A DNA stretch of 64,000 nucleotides from Pollenia angustigena (taxonomy: Eukaryota; Arthropoda; Insecta; Diptera; Polleniidae), in assembly GCA_930367215.1 (NCBI GenBank), contig OV884057.1:246848830-246912829 (forward strand), written 5' to 3'. The notes beneath the pieces are model-generated. The model made no database searches, had not been told where the DNA came from, and saw only the letters and a program-made list of their open reading frames with translations. Each line of letters opens with the position of its first letter. Within the stretch, counting starts at the first letter, position 1. Of this stretch, positions 54,826-64,000 are shown piece after piece. The translations under genes and the position numbers were made by a program.

Positions 54826-56170
54826 ACAAGTTAAAGTGCTATATTCGGCTGTGCCGAATCTTTGATACCCTCCACCGACAGTTCGAATGTTTAAGGAGTA
54901 ATATCTATATGATGTTATTATTATCTTAAACTGTGACGATTTGCTATTAATTATGGTTTTAGGCGACTAAACTGTTTTCCGGTAGTAGGGTTTATATGGG
55001 GCCTAGGGTAAATTATGGACCGATCATCACGAAGTTTCACAGCGTCATTTCTTGTCCTTTAAAACTGTGATGTACCAATTTCTGTTATGATAGCATTATT
55101 AATTATGATTTTAGGTGTACTAAACTGTTTTCCGGTAGTAGGGTTTATATGGGGCCTAAGGTAAATTATGGACCGATCGTCACGAAATTTCGCAATGTTA
55201 TTTCTAGTCCTAAAAAACTGTGACGTACCAAATTTTGTTACGTTAGCGTAATTTTTTACGGTTTTAGGCGTACTACTCGGTCTCGGCAGGGACCGTTTGA
55301 GGACAGTGATATCGGTCATCAGGGGTCACTTGGTGATAGGGACTCATGCTAGGAGGATGGGTCTTGCGTATAATGACTACTGTAGGAGTTGTCATGATGA
55401 GGAGGAGGAGGAGACGGTGTTTCACTTTCTCTGCCAATGCCCTGGTCTGGGGGCATTAGGTTTATGCATTTTGGGAGACCGGAATTGCCATGTCTGGACG
55501 ATCTGTCCAATGCGGGACTGAAATCGATCTTCTTGTTCTGCAGGGAATCGGGTTGGTTAGAGATTGCAGTGACCTCTGGGGAATAGTCTGGTGAATACTG
55601 GCTGACTCTTGTCACTTGCTAGGGGTATCACAAAGGGACCGCTATAAGGACCCAAGTGAGTCGTCGTTGTGACGGCTACCCATTTAACCCAACCTAACCT
55701 AGGCGTACTAAACTGTTTTCCGGGAGTAGTGTTTATATGGGGCTTAGGGTAAATTATGGACGGATCTTCACGAAATTTAACAGCGTGATTTCCAGTCAAA
55801 TAAAACAAATTTTTGCAAAATCTTATCTCATTCCGTGCGTTGTTCCAGCATTTATGTTATTTTTTGTAACAAAATTATCAATTTTTTTAGGTGGTGGTTC
55901 CACATTTTGATTCATAGCTCTGGTCCTACTGAACCGATTTTGCTGGATTTCAATCCCAAACTGCTTTCTTTTGAGTTGTTCAAAAGTGAGCGTGTTTTCA
56001 ACAGACGGACGGCCGGACGGACGGACATGGCTTAATCGACTTAGAATTACTCAAGGACCCAGAATATATATACTTTATGGGGTCTGAGATGAATAATAAA
56101 AAAGTTTCACACGGAATGACAAACTTAATATACCCTCTTCACAACTAATTGTGGTGTAGGGTATTAAAAA
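54826..56170 (+). repeat. Interspersed repeat D, copy 5
   Basis: Starts ACAAGTTAAAGTGCTATATT and ends GGTGTAGGGTATTAAAAA. The internal unit (AAACTGTTTTCCGG ... GGGTTTATATGGGGCCTA) occurs three times. A non-LTR fragment interrupts it at 55276-55699. Confidence 0.85.
55276..55699 (+). mobile_element. 5'-truncated non-LTR retrotransposon insertion
   Basis: An 11-bp duplication TAGGCGTACTA (55265-55275, 55700-55710) encloses it. The frame reads RTVISVIRGHLVIGTHARRM, then GLAYNDYCRSCHDEEEEETV and FHFLCQCPGL, the Cys/His-containing C-terminal tail after the RNase H region of R1/I-like elements. A stop follows CPMRD. The 3' end is AACCCAACCTAACC, a style seen in several fly non-LTR elements. Confidence 0.8.
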
Positions 56171-56546
56171 CGAAGTTGAATGTTACTGGTTTTGAATATT
56201 AATTTACAAAAAATCCAAACCAAAAAAATAAATAAAAAAGACAATGTATAAGAAAAATATTTACTATAAGTGTGTAATACGCATTAAATACGCAGTAAAA
56301 CTTGAAAATATGCCCTAAAAATTGTTTAAAAAAAATATGCCCTAAAAATAGCAAAAATGGCTTATTTAAAACAATTTAATAATATGTATTTGCATGTAAA
56401 TAAAAACAACAAGTCAAAAATTATAAGACGAATTCTCGAGATTGTACATACCCTATTTGGAATCGATTGGAAGTCATGGACTTACCAAAACAAAGTTATG
56501 TTAAAGTAATCTAAGCCGAATATTATCTAGATACACCATATAAAGG

Positions 56547-57240
56547 GTGGTCCAACCAAAACGTACGATTTAAATTGTAAATAAAACAAAAAGTTTTCAG
56601 AGAATTCTTAACATTTTTTTTAATTTTATAGAAGGAAATATTACAATCATGTGTGAAACAAAATATCGGTCAAATGCTCGCCACGGCTTCCGTGGCATAC
56701 CTCTATCCGAATGTCCATATTTTCAATGACTCTTAGACATAACTGAGGTTCAATGTCGTTAATTAAATAGAATTTCAGCATAGAAGCTAGCTTTCCCTCA
56801 ACAATAAATTTTCAGTGTATTTATCAAATATGAAAAATTAGGAATTTAGCACGTCATACAGAAATCTTATTATTAATAAATTAAATTTTAATGAAATTAA
56901 AATGAAATTATCTCATTCTTTAGCTCTAGAATTCTTCTTGGCTTATTGACGTACACTTTTTCTTTTAAATATTCCCAAAGAAAGAACTCCAAAGGTGTCA
57001 AATCGCATGATCGTAACGGCCAATTAACATCGCTACAACGTCAGATAACACGGCCAGTGAATTTCTCGCACAAAAGATCCATTGTTTCGTTGGCTGTGTG
57101 GCAAGTGGCACCATCCTGTTGAAACCAATTATCGTCCAGGTTCATATTCTCAATTTTTGGCCACAAGAAGTCCGTTATCTTCTCAAGATAGCGAACACCA
57201 TTCACGGTAACTGCTTGGCCGGCCACATTTTCTCTATTAA
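56547..57240 (-). mobile_element. Mariner-type element, 5' truncated, second subfamily
   Basis: Coding runs from about 57226 to 56651 on the minus strand: VTVNGVRYLEKITDF, WFQQDGATCHTANETMDLL, a stop, then VNWPLRSCDLTPLEFFLWEY. After a ~150-bp insertion, HGSRGEHLTDILFHT and a stop. The third acidic position reads glutamate (TPLEF) where related copies have TPLD. The right (5') end has no terminal repeat. Confidence 0.75.
56778..56930 (+). repeat. PLE-type terminal fragment inside the mariner
   Basis: CATAGAAGCTAGCTTTCCCT ... TTTAGCACGTCATACAGAAAT matches 52915-53005 and interrupts mariner coding. Confidence 0.6.
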
Positions 57241-57549
57241 GGACGAGTAAATCAGCCCAAACGTATATATTTGATTTTTACTAAATTTCAAATTATTTAA
57301 AACAGAAAAGTCATCTGGTCAGTCATTATTTGTTTGACCTACCGACCTTTTTTAGAAAAATTAAGAAAGGTAAATATATTTTGAATATCCCCTTGCTTAA
57401 TCCAAAGCCTGAGCAAAAAAGTAGTAAAAGCAAAATAAAATTTCAGCAACTGAACATATGTGCATCAGTAAGTATACGTATGCAGCACAAAATAATAGTT
57501 TTCACTTTCAATAAAATATGAAAATAAAATAATTCTATTGGGTATGTAT
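57241..57549. other. AT-rich DNA, no gene recognised
   Basis: No domain-bearing frame and no repeat boundary found. Confidence 0.4.
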
Positions 57550-57558
57550 TTAGAAAAC

Positions 57559-58417
57559 GGCTCCACGAAAAGCCCCCCAATGAAATAACGCCCAAACGAG
57601 AAATGAAATATTCCCCAATTTTTTTTCCATACATTTTTGGGTGTTATTTCATATGAAAAAACTCCCAATTTTTTTGGGCCGTTTTTCATTTTTTTTTTTT
57701 TTTTGGGAATTATTTCATTCTTCATTTGGGGTTTTCAAATTATGAAATAATCTCCAATGAAATAACACCCAACAAATTTTTAAAATTCGGGGCTTGTTTC
57801 ATAGCGTGTTTAATTTGGGTGTTATTTCATTTTTAATTCGGAGGTTATTTCATTTTTAACACCAAAGTTAAGTATTGAAATATGGCTTCGCATACTAAAG
57901 TTTTTCTGCGTGACGGCCTGCGGCCGTGCTTAGGGATTTTTTCCTCCAGTAGGACGCGGCAGGTGGCTTCGCTGAATGAAGTTTTCCTGCGTGCATCACA
58001 AGAATAAAAAAATGTTTTTCAATGATAACTAAGGATTTTCCCTTTTACAGAATGTTGACACCATGCGTAACACTTTTCTGGAAAAGTATGGCTTTGTCTC
58101 TCATTTGTGAAAAAAATATGGCTATATCTCTCATTTCGCAAAATTTTAAATATGACCTTACCTCTCAATGATTGGGCGATAAGACCATAACGGCTTTATC
58201 TCCCATTCAATTGAGCAATAAAGCCATTATGGCCTTACCTCCCATGGTTAAAAAGCATATATTGGGGGTTGTTTCGTTTTCGTTTTGGGGTTTATTTCAT
58301 TAATTTTTCGATGTTATTTCATTCATTGCTTTTGGGTGTTATTTCCTATTTTTTGGGGATTATTTTATTGGGGGCTATTTCCTGGGCTTTATTTCATTGG
58401 GGGCTTTTCGTGGAGCC
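57559..58417. mobile_element. Foldback-like element 3
   Basis: Ends GGCTCCACGAAAAGCCCCC, inverted at the right, between exact 9-bp duplications TTAGAAAAC (57550-57558, 58418-58426). Arms are degenerate repeats around AAATGAAATAACACCCAA. The core near 57890-57990 (GGCTTCGC, ACTAAAG, GACGGCCTGCGGCCGTGC) is a diverged version of the 86-bp unit in the other two elements. Confidence 0.85.
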
Positions 58418-59093
58418 TTAGAAAACATCATATACACCTTCTTTATCATTTTACTCCACTACGACATTTTGGCATATGCGCCAAATCAATATTCAGCTGA
58501 CTATCTGTTAACCAGAATTTCCAAATAACAATTCTTTTTAATTCGCTGCGAAAGCACTTGGAGGCATCTTAAAAATTAACTTTTATCAAAATATGCATCA
58601 AAAACGTGAAATATGCGCTTTAAACTTAAAAAATGTTGCCAAAATGCTCTTTTAACAAAATTATGCAAAACAAGTTAAAGTGCTATATTCGGCTGTTCCG
58701 AATCTTTGATACTCTCCACCGACAGTTCAATTATTTCAGGAGTGATATCAACATGATATCTATTTATTATTAATTTATCTATATAAAAACCGACATCAGC
58801 ATTTAAATTGGTTGCGGTTTAGACCTGTATTAAATTATTGACCGACAATCAGAAAGTTTAATGCTTTTTTTTTAGCAATTTTAACTAGCTGGAGTAAAAT
58901 ATCATGATTCGTAACAGTTAAAAGGGCAATTTATATTGCAGCCATGGTAAGCTATGAACCAACCGTCCCAAAATTCTGCAGATTGATTTCTGGTATTAAA
59001 AAACATATTTCAATACAGCGGTGCAATTAGTTTTAGCGTTTGCAAAGAATTTCAGAAGGCTGCTAAAACGGGATCTAAGGTAAATTATAGACT

Positions 59094-59462
59094 CCCAGTA
59101 AAAAAAATTTGGATTTTTTAAAGCACTTAAGAGAAAAAGCGCATAATCGAGCGCTTCAATAAAAGAGCTTTTATGAAGCAGTTAATGATATAAAAAAATA
59201 AAAATATGCGAAAATGATTGGAAAAGGGCATTTAAACAGAAGCAAAAGCAAAACATTAATGAATATGTTAATATAGTAAGCCCCTACTTTAGGAGGGCTT
59301 TGTTTGCATGTTAAAAGAAGCGCTTATTGTCAGCAGAAAATAGTCCTCCAAACCGGGAACACCCCATACAAAAATCAGGCATCCCATCAGCAGGTTTGAA
59401 GCGATTTGTGGTATGAATTCATACAAAAAACCTGCTCCTTTTGGAGCACATTTTTTACTGGG
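59094..59462. mobile_element. MITE, ends CCCAGTAAAAAA
   Basis: CCCAGTAAAAAAAATTTGG at the left pairs with TTTTTTACTGGG at the right. The interior has no transposase; an 81-codon minus-strand frame (59289-59534) crosses the boundary and is not called a gene. Confidence 0.6.
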
Positions 59463-59541
59463 CTGTATGTATATCACCAAATTCATACCATGTTTTCTGG
59501 CCATATGAAGCAAAGTTGGAAAAAATTTTACCACAATAAAT

Positions 59542-60497
59542 CACCCCTATTATGAAAGTCGACGTCGACACAGGTCGACGGCACCTGAACAGTAATGGTA
59601 TTTTCTGAGTCGTTGATGACAATTATCGATGACTATTGACAGTCAATTTATATTTTCTAAGGCGCTTTTAAGTCGACGTCGAGTAGTATTATCCCCGTTT
59701 TAGTCGACAGGAAATTTTGCGACGACTCAAATGAAAGTTAAAGAAGTTTTAAATGAAATGTAAACATATTTATTGAAAACGCTTAAAATAAAAAAATGCA
59801 AATTTAAAAGAAGTTATGGGCACAAATTTTATTAGTAAATTTAACGCGAAAATTGCGAAAGTTCGGAAAAGTTTCCTAAAATAGCGAAAATTCGCGAAAA
59901 TGTCCAATTTAAGGCGAGCGCCTCAAAGAGCCAAAATTGCGAAAATTCGGAAACATTTGCAAAAATAGCGAAAATTCTCGAACATTTTTAATATATAAAA
60001 AAAAGCCATAAAATTGATTAAAGTCCCTTAAACTGTAACGAATGGCAAAAATGCGGTGAAAATTGCTCCATTAACGGAAATTCGCAAAAATTTGCTAACA
60101 GCGGCATGAAAGAAAAGTCTTATATTTATTAATAAACGTTAAAGCTATAAAGAATCAGAAAACATACAGTAAAAAAATCTTTTATCAAAAACATGCCAAA
60201 AATTTGCGAAAAAATACAAAATTGGAAACAAACTCTACACTTTATTTTAAAAAGCTAAATCGGTTAAAAAACCATGTCGGAAAATAGCATAAATAGCGTT
60301 AAAAAGTAAGTGAAGAACAAAAAAAAAAAAAATTGGAGATGGGATTTTTTTTTGTCAAATTTTCGATAACTAGTCGACGTCGACACAACATTCTTATAAA
60401 ATACCAAACTAACGTCGAAGTGATGTAGTCGTCGCCTTGATGTGACAAAAATTAAAAATTAATGTCGACGTCGACAACGCCTTACATAATAGGGGTG
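59542..60497. mobile_element. MITE, ends CACCCCTATTATG
   Basis: CACCCCTATTATG is inverted at the right end, and TCGACGTCGAC lies just inside both ends (59560, 60463) and again at 60372. The interior has AAAATTGCGAAAATTCG-like repeats. Non-coding. Confidence 0.65.
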
Positions 60498-61124
60498 AAT
60501 ATATCTGCAACGGTTTTAGGCATATTTAATTAATTTACCAGAGTGGGCTTTATATGGGGCCTATAGTAAATTATGGACCGATCATCACGAAATTTATTAG
60601 TGCCATTTCTAGTCCTATAAAACTGTGAAGTATTCAATTTTATTCTGATAGCATTATTTATTCCGGTTTTAGGTGTACTAAACTGTTTTCCGGGAGAAGG
60701 GTTTATATGGAGCCTAGGGTAAATTATGGACCGTTCCGTGCATTGTTCCACCATTTATGTTAGTTTTTGTAACAAAATTATCAATTTTTTAAGGTGGTGT
60801 TTCCCCATTTTGATTCATAGCTCTAATCCTACTGAACCGATTTTGCTGGAATTCAATCCCAAACTGCTTAGAATATCTAAAAGCTATTTTACACCAAGTT
60901 TGTTTATTTCTTTTGAGTTTTTCGAAAGTGAGCGTGTTTTCAACAGACAGACAGATGGACAGACGGACATGGCTAAATCGACTTAAAATTACTCAAGCAG
61001 CCAGAATATATATAATATTATTATTGAGGTTTTTTGTTTTCCTCACGGGCTAATATGATCAATCGTTTTTTTACCAAATGTAATTAAAAAACATTTATGG
61101 TTAATTTATTTTCTTTTCCCAACG

Positions 61125-61153
61125 TTTCGTTCGCTTTTTTCGAACTTCATCAG
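61125..61153 (-). ncRNA. Hammerhead-like core, left arm of PLE 1
   Basis: The inverse reads CTGATGA, then GTTCG-(loop)-CGAAC as stem II, then GAAACG. CUGAUGA and GAAA are canonical; one extra A lies at the base of stem II. Confidence 0.5.
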
Positions 61154-61393
61154 GGGTTATTTTTATTCCATAAAAATCTAGACAATTAGATAATAATTAT
61201 AATAAATTTTTGAACTTTAATAATATCACATCTTAACTTACAAATTAGGGTTTACATTTGTATTGCACTTTTTAACTATTTTATATTAAAAACTGGACTA
61301 CACGACACAGAAATAAATAAATAATTAATAAGTAAAATACAACACAAACACCGAATAAAAGTCAAACTTAATGTAAATATCACAGAACTATAA

Positions 61394-62149
61394 CTAATTA
61401 TAATCATTAACTATTGCAGCGGAGTATTGCAGTTTTGTATTGTCCTTGTCTTCTTTCGTATTCATTGTATTTTTAATTTTCTCTTGGATTCGTAAGCTTT
61501 CAAGAGTGTAACGTTTGTTCTCTCTCCGCTCTCTGTCTAATATTTTTATATTGTCGAAGTTCATGTTGTGATTGCACTCTTTTGTCTCCGTTAGTTTTGG
61601 GATGTATGGTACACTGTAAAAATATTTTTCTGTTTCCGATTCTTTCCTTTTCTCAAGATTTTTGCTTTTTAGAATTTTATTTATTAATGAATTTGTTAAG
61701 TGTGTTAGATAATTGTTCATAGTCAAGATATTTTTTTTTTATTTTGCATATATTTTTCTTTTTAAATTTTTCGTCGCTGATATGCAGTACTTTCTTTATT
61801 AGATTTGTCGCTGCGTTCGTTTTCATTTTCAATGGTTGTGTGGAATTGAAATTGATCATTCTTCCTGATGACGTTGGTTTTGTGTACCAGTCAGTTGTTA
61901 TTCTACCGTTTTCTCGGATAATGTTGATGTCCAAATATGGTATTGTCATGTTCTTTTCACGTTCGATAGTAAAACGGATCTTATTGTGGTAAGAATTAAG
62001 CGTTTTTAGAATTATTTCCTCGTCAGATTTTCTTATGATTGCAAAAAGGTCATCTACATATTTTGTTATAAACTTGATTTCTATATTCTTCGATCTGAGT
62101 TCGTCTATTGCATCGTCGAGTAGTGCGTCCAGTACTATATCAGTTATTT
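61394..62149 (-). pseudogene. PLE reverse transcriptase end plus endonuclease tail
   Basis: The frame enters from the arm with IEIKFITKYVDDLFAIIRKS (catalytic YVDD at 62049-62060), then FTIERE, IPYLDINIIRENGRITTDWY and TKPTSSGRMINFNS. Around a T run near 61735 it shifts frame, continuing LTHLTNSLINKILKS and YFYSVPYIPKLTE. It then jumps to TKECNHNMNFDNIKILDRE, the C-terminal part of a GIY-YIG-type domain. The GIY-YIG catalytic core itself is missing, consistent with an internal deletion. Confidence 0.8.
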
Positions 62150-62387
62150 ATAGTTCTGTGATATTTACATTAAGTTTGACTTTTATTCGGTGTTTGTGTT
62201 GTATTTTACTTATTAATTATTTATTTATTTCTGTGTCGTGTAGTCCAGTTTTTAATATAAAATAGTTAAAAAGTGCAATACAAATGTAAACCCTAATTTG
62301 TAAGTTAAGATGTGATATTATTAAAGTTCAAAAATTTATTATAATTATTATCTAATTGTCTAGATTTTTATGGAATAAAAATAACCC

Positions 62388-62416
62388 CTGATGAAGTTCG
62401 AAAAAAGCGAACGAAA
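62388..62416 (+). ncRNA. Hammerhead-like core, right arm of PLE 1
   Basis: Same core as at 61125, opposite orientation. Upstream, GTC at 62358-62360 followed by a possible ATTTTTA/TAAAAAT hairpin could supply a cleavage site and stem I, but the stem base and stem III are weak. Confidence 0.5.
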
Positions 62417-62811
62417 CGTTGGGAAAAGAAAATAAATTAACCATAAATGTTTTTTAATTACATTTGGTAAAAAAAAACGATTGATCATATTAGCCCGTGA
62501 GGAAAACAAAAAACCTCAATAATAATATTAAATATAACATTGATCATAAAACAAAAATATAAGAATATATATACTTTATAGGGTCTGAGATGAATAATAA
62601 AAAGGTTTCACACGGAATGACAAATTTAGTATGCCCCCTTCACAACTTATTGTGGTGGAGGGTATAAAAATGATGCACAAGGTAAAATATGCAAAAGTAT
62701 GCACTAACAAACCGATGTCAAAATTCATAAAAAGCTCTAAAACGGATACAAACATAAATATATTGTTTCGGCCTTCATTGGTCGCATTTATGGGTTTCCT
62801 GCTTTGTACTA

Positions 62812-63744
62812 ATGGGTGATTTTTTAAGAGCTAAAGGAAAGTTTAAAAAAAACACATCAAATTCAGAAAAATGTATGAAATCTTTATTTGAATCGATAGT
62901 ACGGTCCATATAATTTAATGTTTGAAGATTATTTCATGCAAATGTTGACCGTGACTGCGCCTCAAATGGTCCATCCGCTTAGTCCATACTCTTTTCAGTA
63001 TACTCTTTTCAACATTTCGGCCGGTATCTCATGAATAAATGCTTCAATGTTGTCTTCCAATGCGTCAATTGAAGCGGGCATGTGTGTATAGACATGAGCT
63101 TTAACATAGCCTCACAAAAGATAGTCTAAAGGCGTTAAATCGCATGATCTAGGCGGCCAATTGACCGGTCCCGAACGTGAAATAAAATGTTCCCGAACTC
63201 GCCTCTCAATAAGTCCATTGTTAAGCCTGCTGTGTGGCATGTGGCACTGTCTTGTTGAAACCACAGGTCATGCAAGTCAAGCTCTTGCATTTTGGGCAAA
63301 CACAAGTTGGATATCATCCGACGGTAGCGCTCACCATTCACAGTTACGTTACGATTCGCATCATCTTTGAAGAAGTACGGTCCAATGATGCCACCAGCCC
63401 ATAAACCGCACCAAACTGTGAATTTTTCTATATGCATTGGTAGTTCTTGCAATGCTTCTGGCTGATCTTCACTCCAAAATCGACAATTCTGCTTATTAAC
63501 GTACCCATTGAGCCAAAAATGAGATTCGTCGCTGAACACAAGAAGCGCGCGATGAACTTTCTGAACAGAGCACCCATTTTGATAATAAAATTCAATAATT
63601 TGCAAGCGTTGTTCGTTTGTAAGACGATTCATGGTTAAATTATAGACCAAACTGTACATGTTTGACAGTGAAACAAAACACGAAACGTGCGTCAGCTGTT
63701 TAAACCAGTGTTGCCAAAAAGATAATAGCTAAAAAATCACCCGA
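62812..63744 (-). mobile_element. Mariner-type element, shorter sister copy
   Basis: GGGTGATTTTTTA lies near both ends in inverted orientation, with TA at each side (62810-62811, 63745-63746). Length 933 bp. It lacks the P element and the Harbinger-like MITE present in the copy at 7820, so it serves as a pre-insertion reference. There is an internal coding deletion. Confidence 0.88.
62936..63632 (-). pseudogene. Mariner transposase, internally deleted and frameshifted
   Basis: From MNRLTNEQRLQIIEFYYQNG it passes directly to VHRALLVFSDESHFWLNG, so the second half of the helix-turn-helix and the linker are missing. VTVNGERY and WFQQDSATCHTA follow (second catalytic aspartate kept, DG changed to DS). 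A one-base shift near 63190 leads to a stop at 63135. The correct frame continues as VNWPPRSCDLTPLDY (third aspartate) and EDNIEAFIHEIPAEML. With these lesions it should be inactive. Confidence 0.88.
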
Positions 63745-63746
63745 TA

Positions 63747-64000
63747 TTTTAAAGCCTGAAGTATATAATTTTACGTAGAAAATAATAAGCTCGTGCGTAA
63801 TATTAGCAAACATTCACAAAAAAAAGACCCGAAACACACATTTTTATGTGTTTGACTTTAATTGTTTTTTTTTATTTATTTTCTTTTTGTACAACAACAT
63901 TTAATAATGAATTAATTTTGTTATACAAACAAAATCATTTTAGTACTTTTTTTAATGTACTAAAAAAAGTAAGTATGTGCTTAAAAAAAGAGGCTAATTT
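63747..64000. other. AT-rich DNA, no gene recognised
   Basis: No coding sequence or repeat boundary seen. Confidence 0.4.

Larger units (their letters stand above)
61015..62561 (-). mobile_element. Penelope-like element 1, inverted terminal arms
   Basis: A 12-bp duplication AGAATATATATA flanks it (61003-61014, 62562-62573). Arms of about 378 bp (61015-61391 and 62150-62528) are near-perfect inverted repeats. The 760-bp interior encodes a reverse transcriptase fragment and an endonuclease tail on the minus strand. Each arm has a hammerhead-like core. A deletion derivative, since the 5' two-thirds of the coding region is missing. Confidence 0.9.
58670..62670 (+). repeat. Interspersed repeat D, copy 6, with three insertions
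   Basis: Starts ACAAGTTAAAGTGCTATATT and ends GTGGAGGGTATAAAAA. It is opened by MITEs at 59094-59462 and 59542-60497 and by a Penelope-like element at 61015-62561, after each of which D wording resumes. Confidence 0.85.

Overview
The window looks like nuclear DNA of a higher (calyptrate-type) fly. It is very AT-rich. The one clear host gene is a serine palmitoyltransferase long-chain subunit (SPTLC2, Drosophila lace) with short, fly-like introns. Almost everything else is transposable-element DNA of types known from Diptera: P element, mariner, hAT, Transib, pogo, PIF/Harbinger-like, foldback-like, Penelope-like, Jockey-like, Helitron remnants and tRNA-derived repeats. No prokaryotic genes, CRISPR array, rRNA or functional tRNA gene was seen.

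Layout. 1-4.1 kb: two copies of an unclassified interspersed repeat (called D here), an inverted-repeat element and a hAT element with a target duplication. 4.8-11.4 kb: one D copy opened by a TIR element, a hAT and a mariner; the mariner is itself split by an internally deleted P element and a Harbinger-like MITE. 12.4-15.5 kb: a Helitron helicase relic and a tRNA-like TIR repeat (called S here) split by a Penelope-type unit. 17.5-20.2 kb: MITEs, one splitting an ACAT microsatellite and one a 77-bp hAT. 20.5-23.3 kb: a ~105-bp minisatellite split by a Transib element. 25.25-29.3 kb: a tandem array of a 468-bp unit with a hammerhead-ribozyme-like core; two units carry the same hAT insertion. 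29.35-35.9 kb: a D copy holding several nested layers, down to a Jockey-like fragment between 460-bp inverted arms. 36.7-38.4 kb: a broken MADF-domain sequence next to a pogo element. 38.5-44 kb: a Penelope-like element (PLE) with inverted termini, full of S repeats. 44-48 kb: a foldback-like element and nested MITEs. 48.98-50.85 kb: lace, minus strand. 51.4-58.4 kb: two more foldback-like elements, a hAT, mariner relics and a D copy with a truncated non-LTR insertion. 58.7-62.7 kb: a D copy with a second inverted-terminus PLE. 62.8-63.7 kb: a second copy of the mariner family.

How it fits together. The lace coding exons at 48.98-50.85 kb lack their N-terminal part, so the first coding exon lies upstream, in or beyond the repeat-rich DNA to the right. 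The rest reads as repeated insertion into older insertions. Many events can be dated relative to each other because target duplications and the interrupted host repeat can both be read. The most distinctive signals are the three foldback-like elements sharing a GC-rich core, the tandem PLE-type array with hammerhead-like cores (a possible retrozyme-like element), and the P and Transib insertions with the target duplications expected of their superfamilies.
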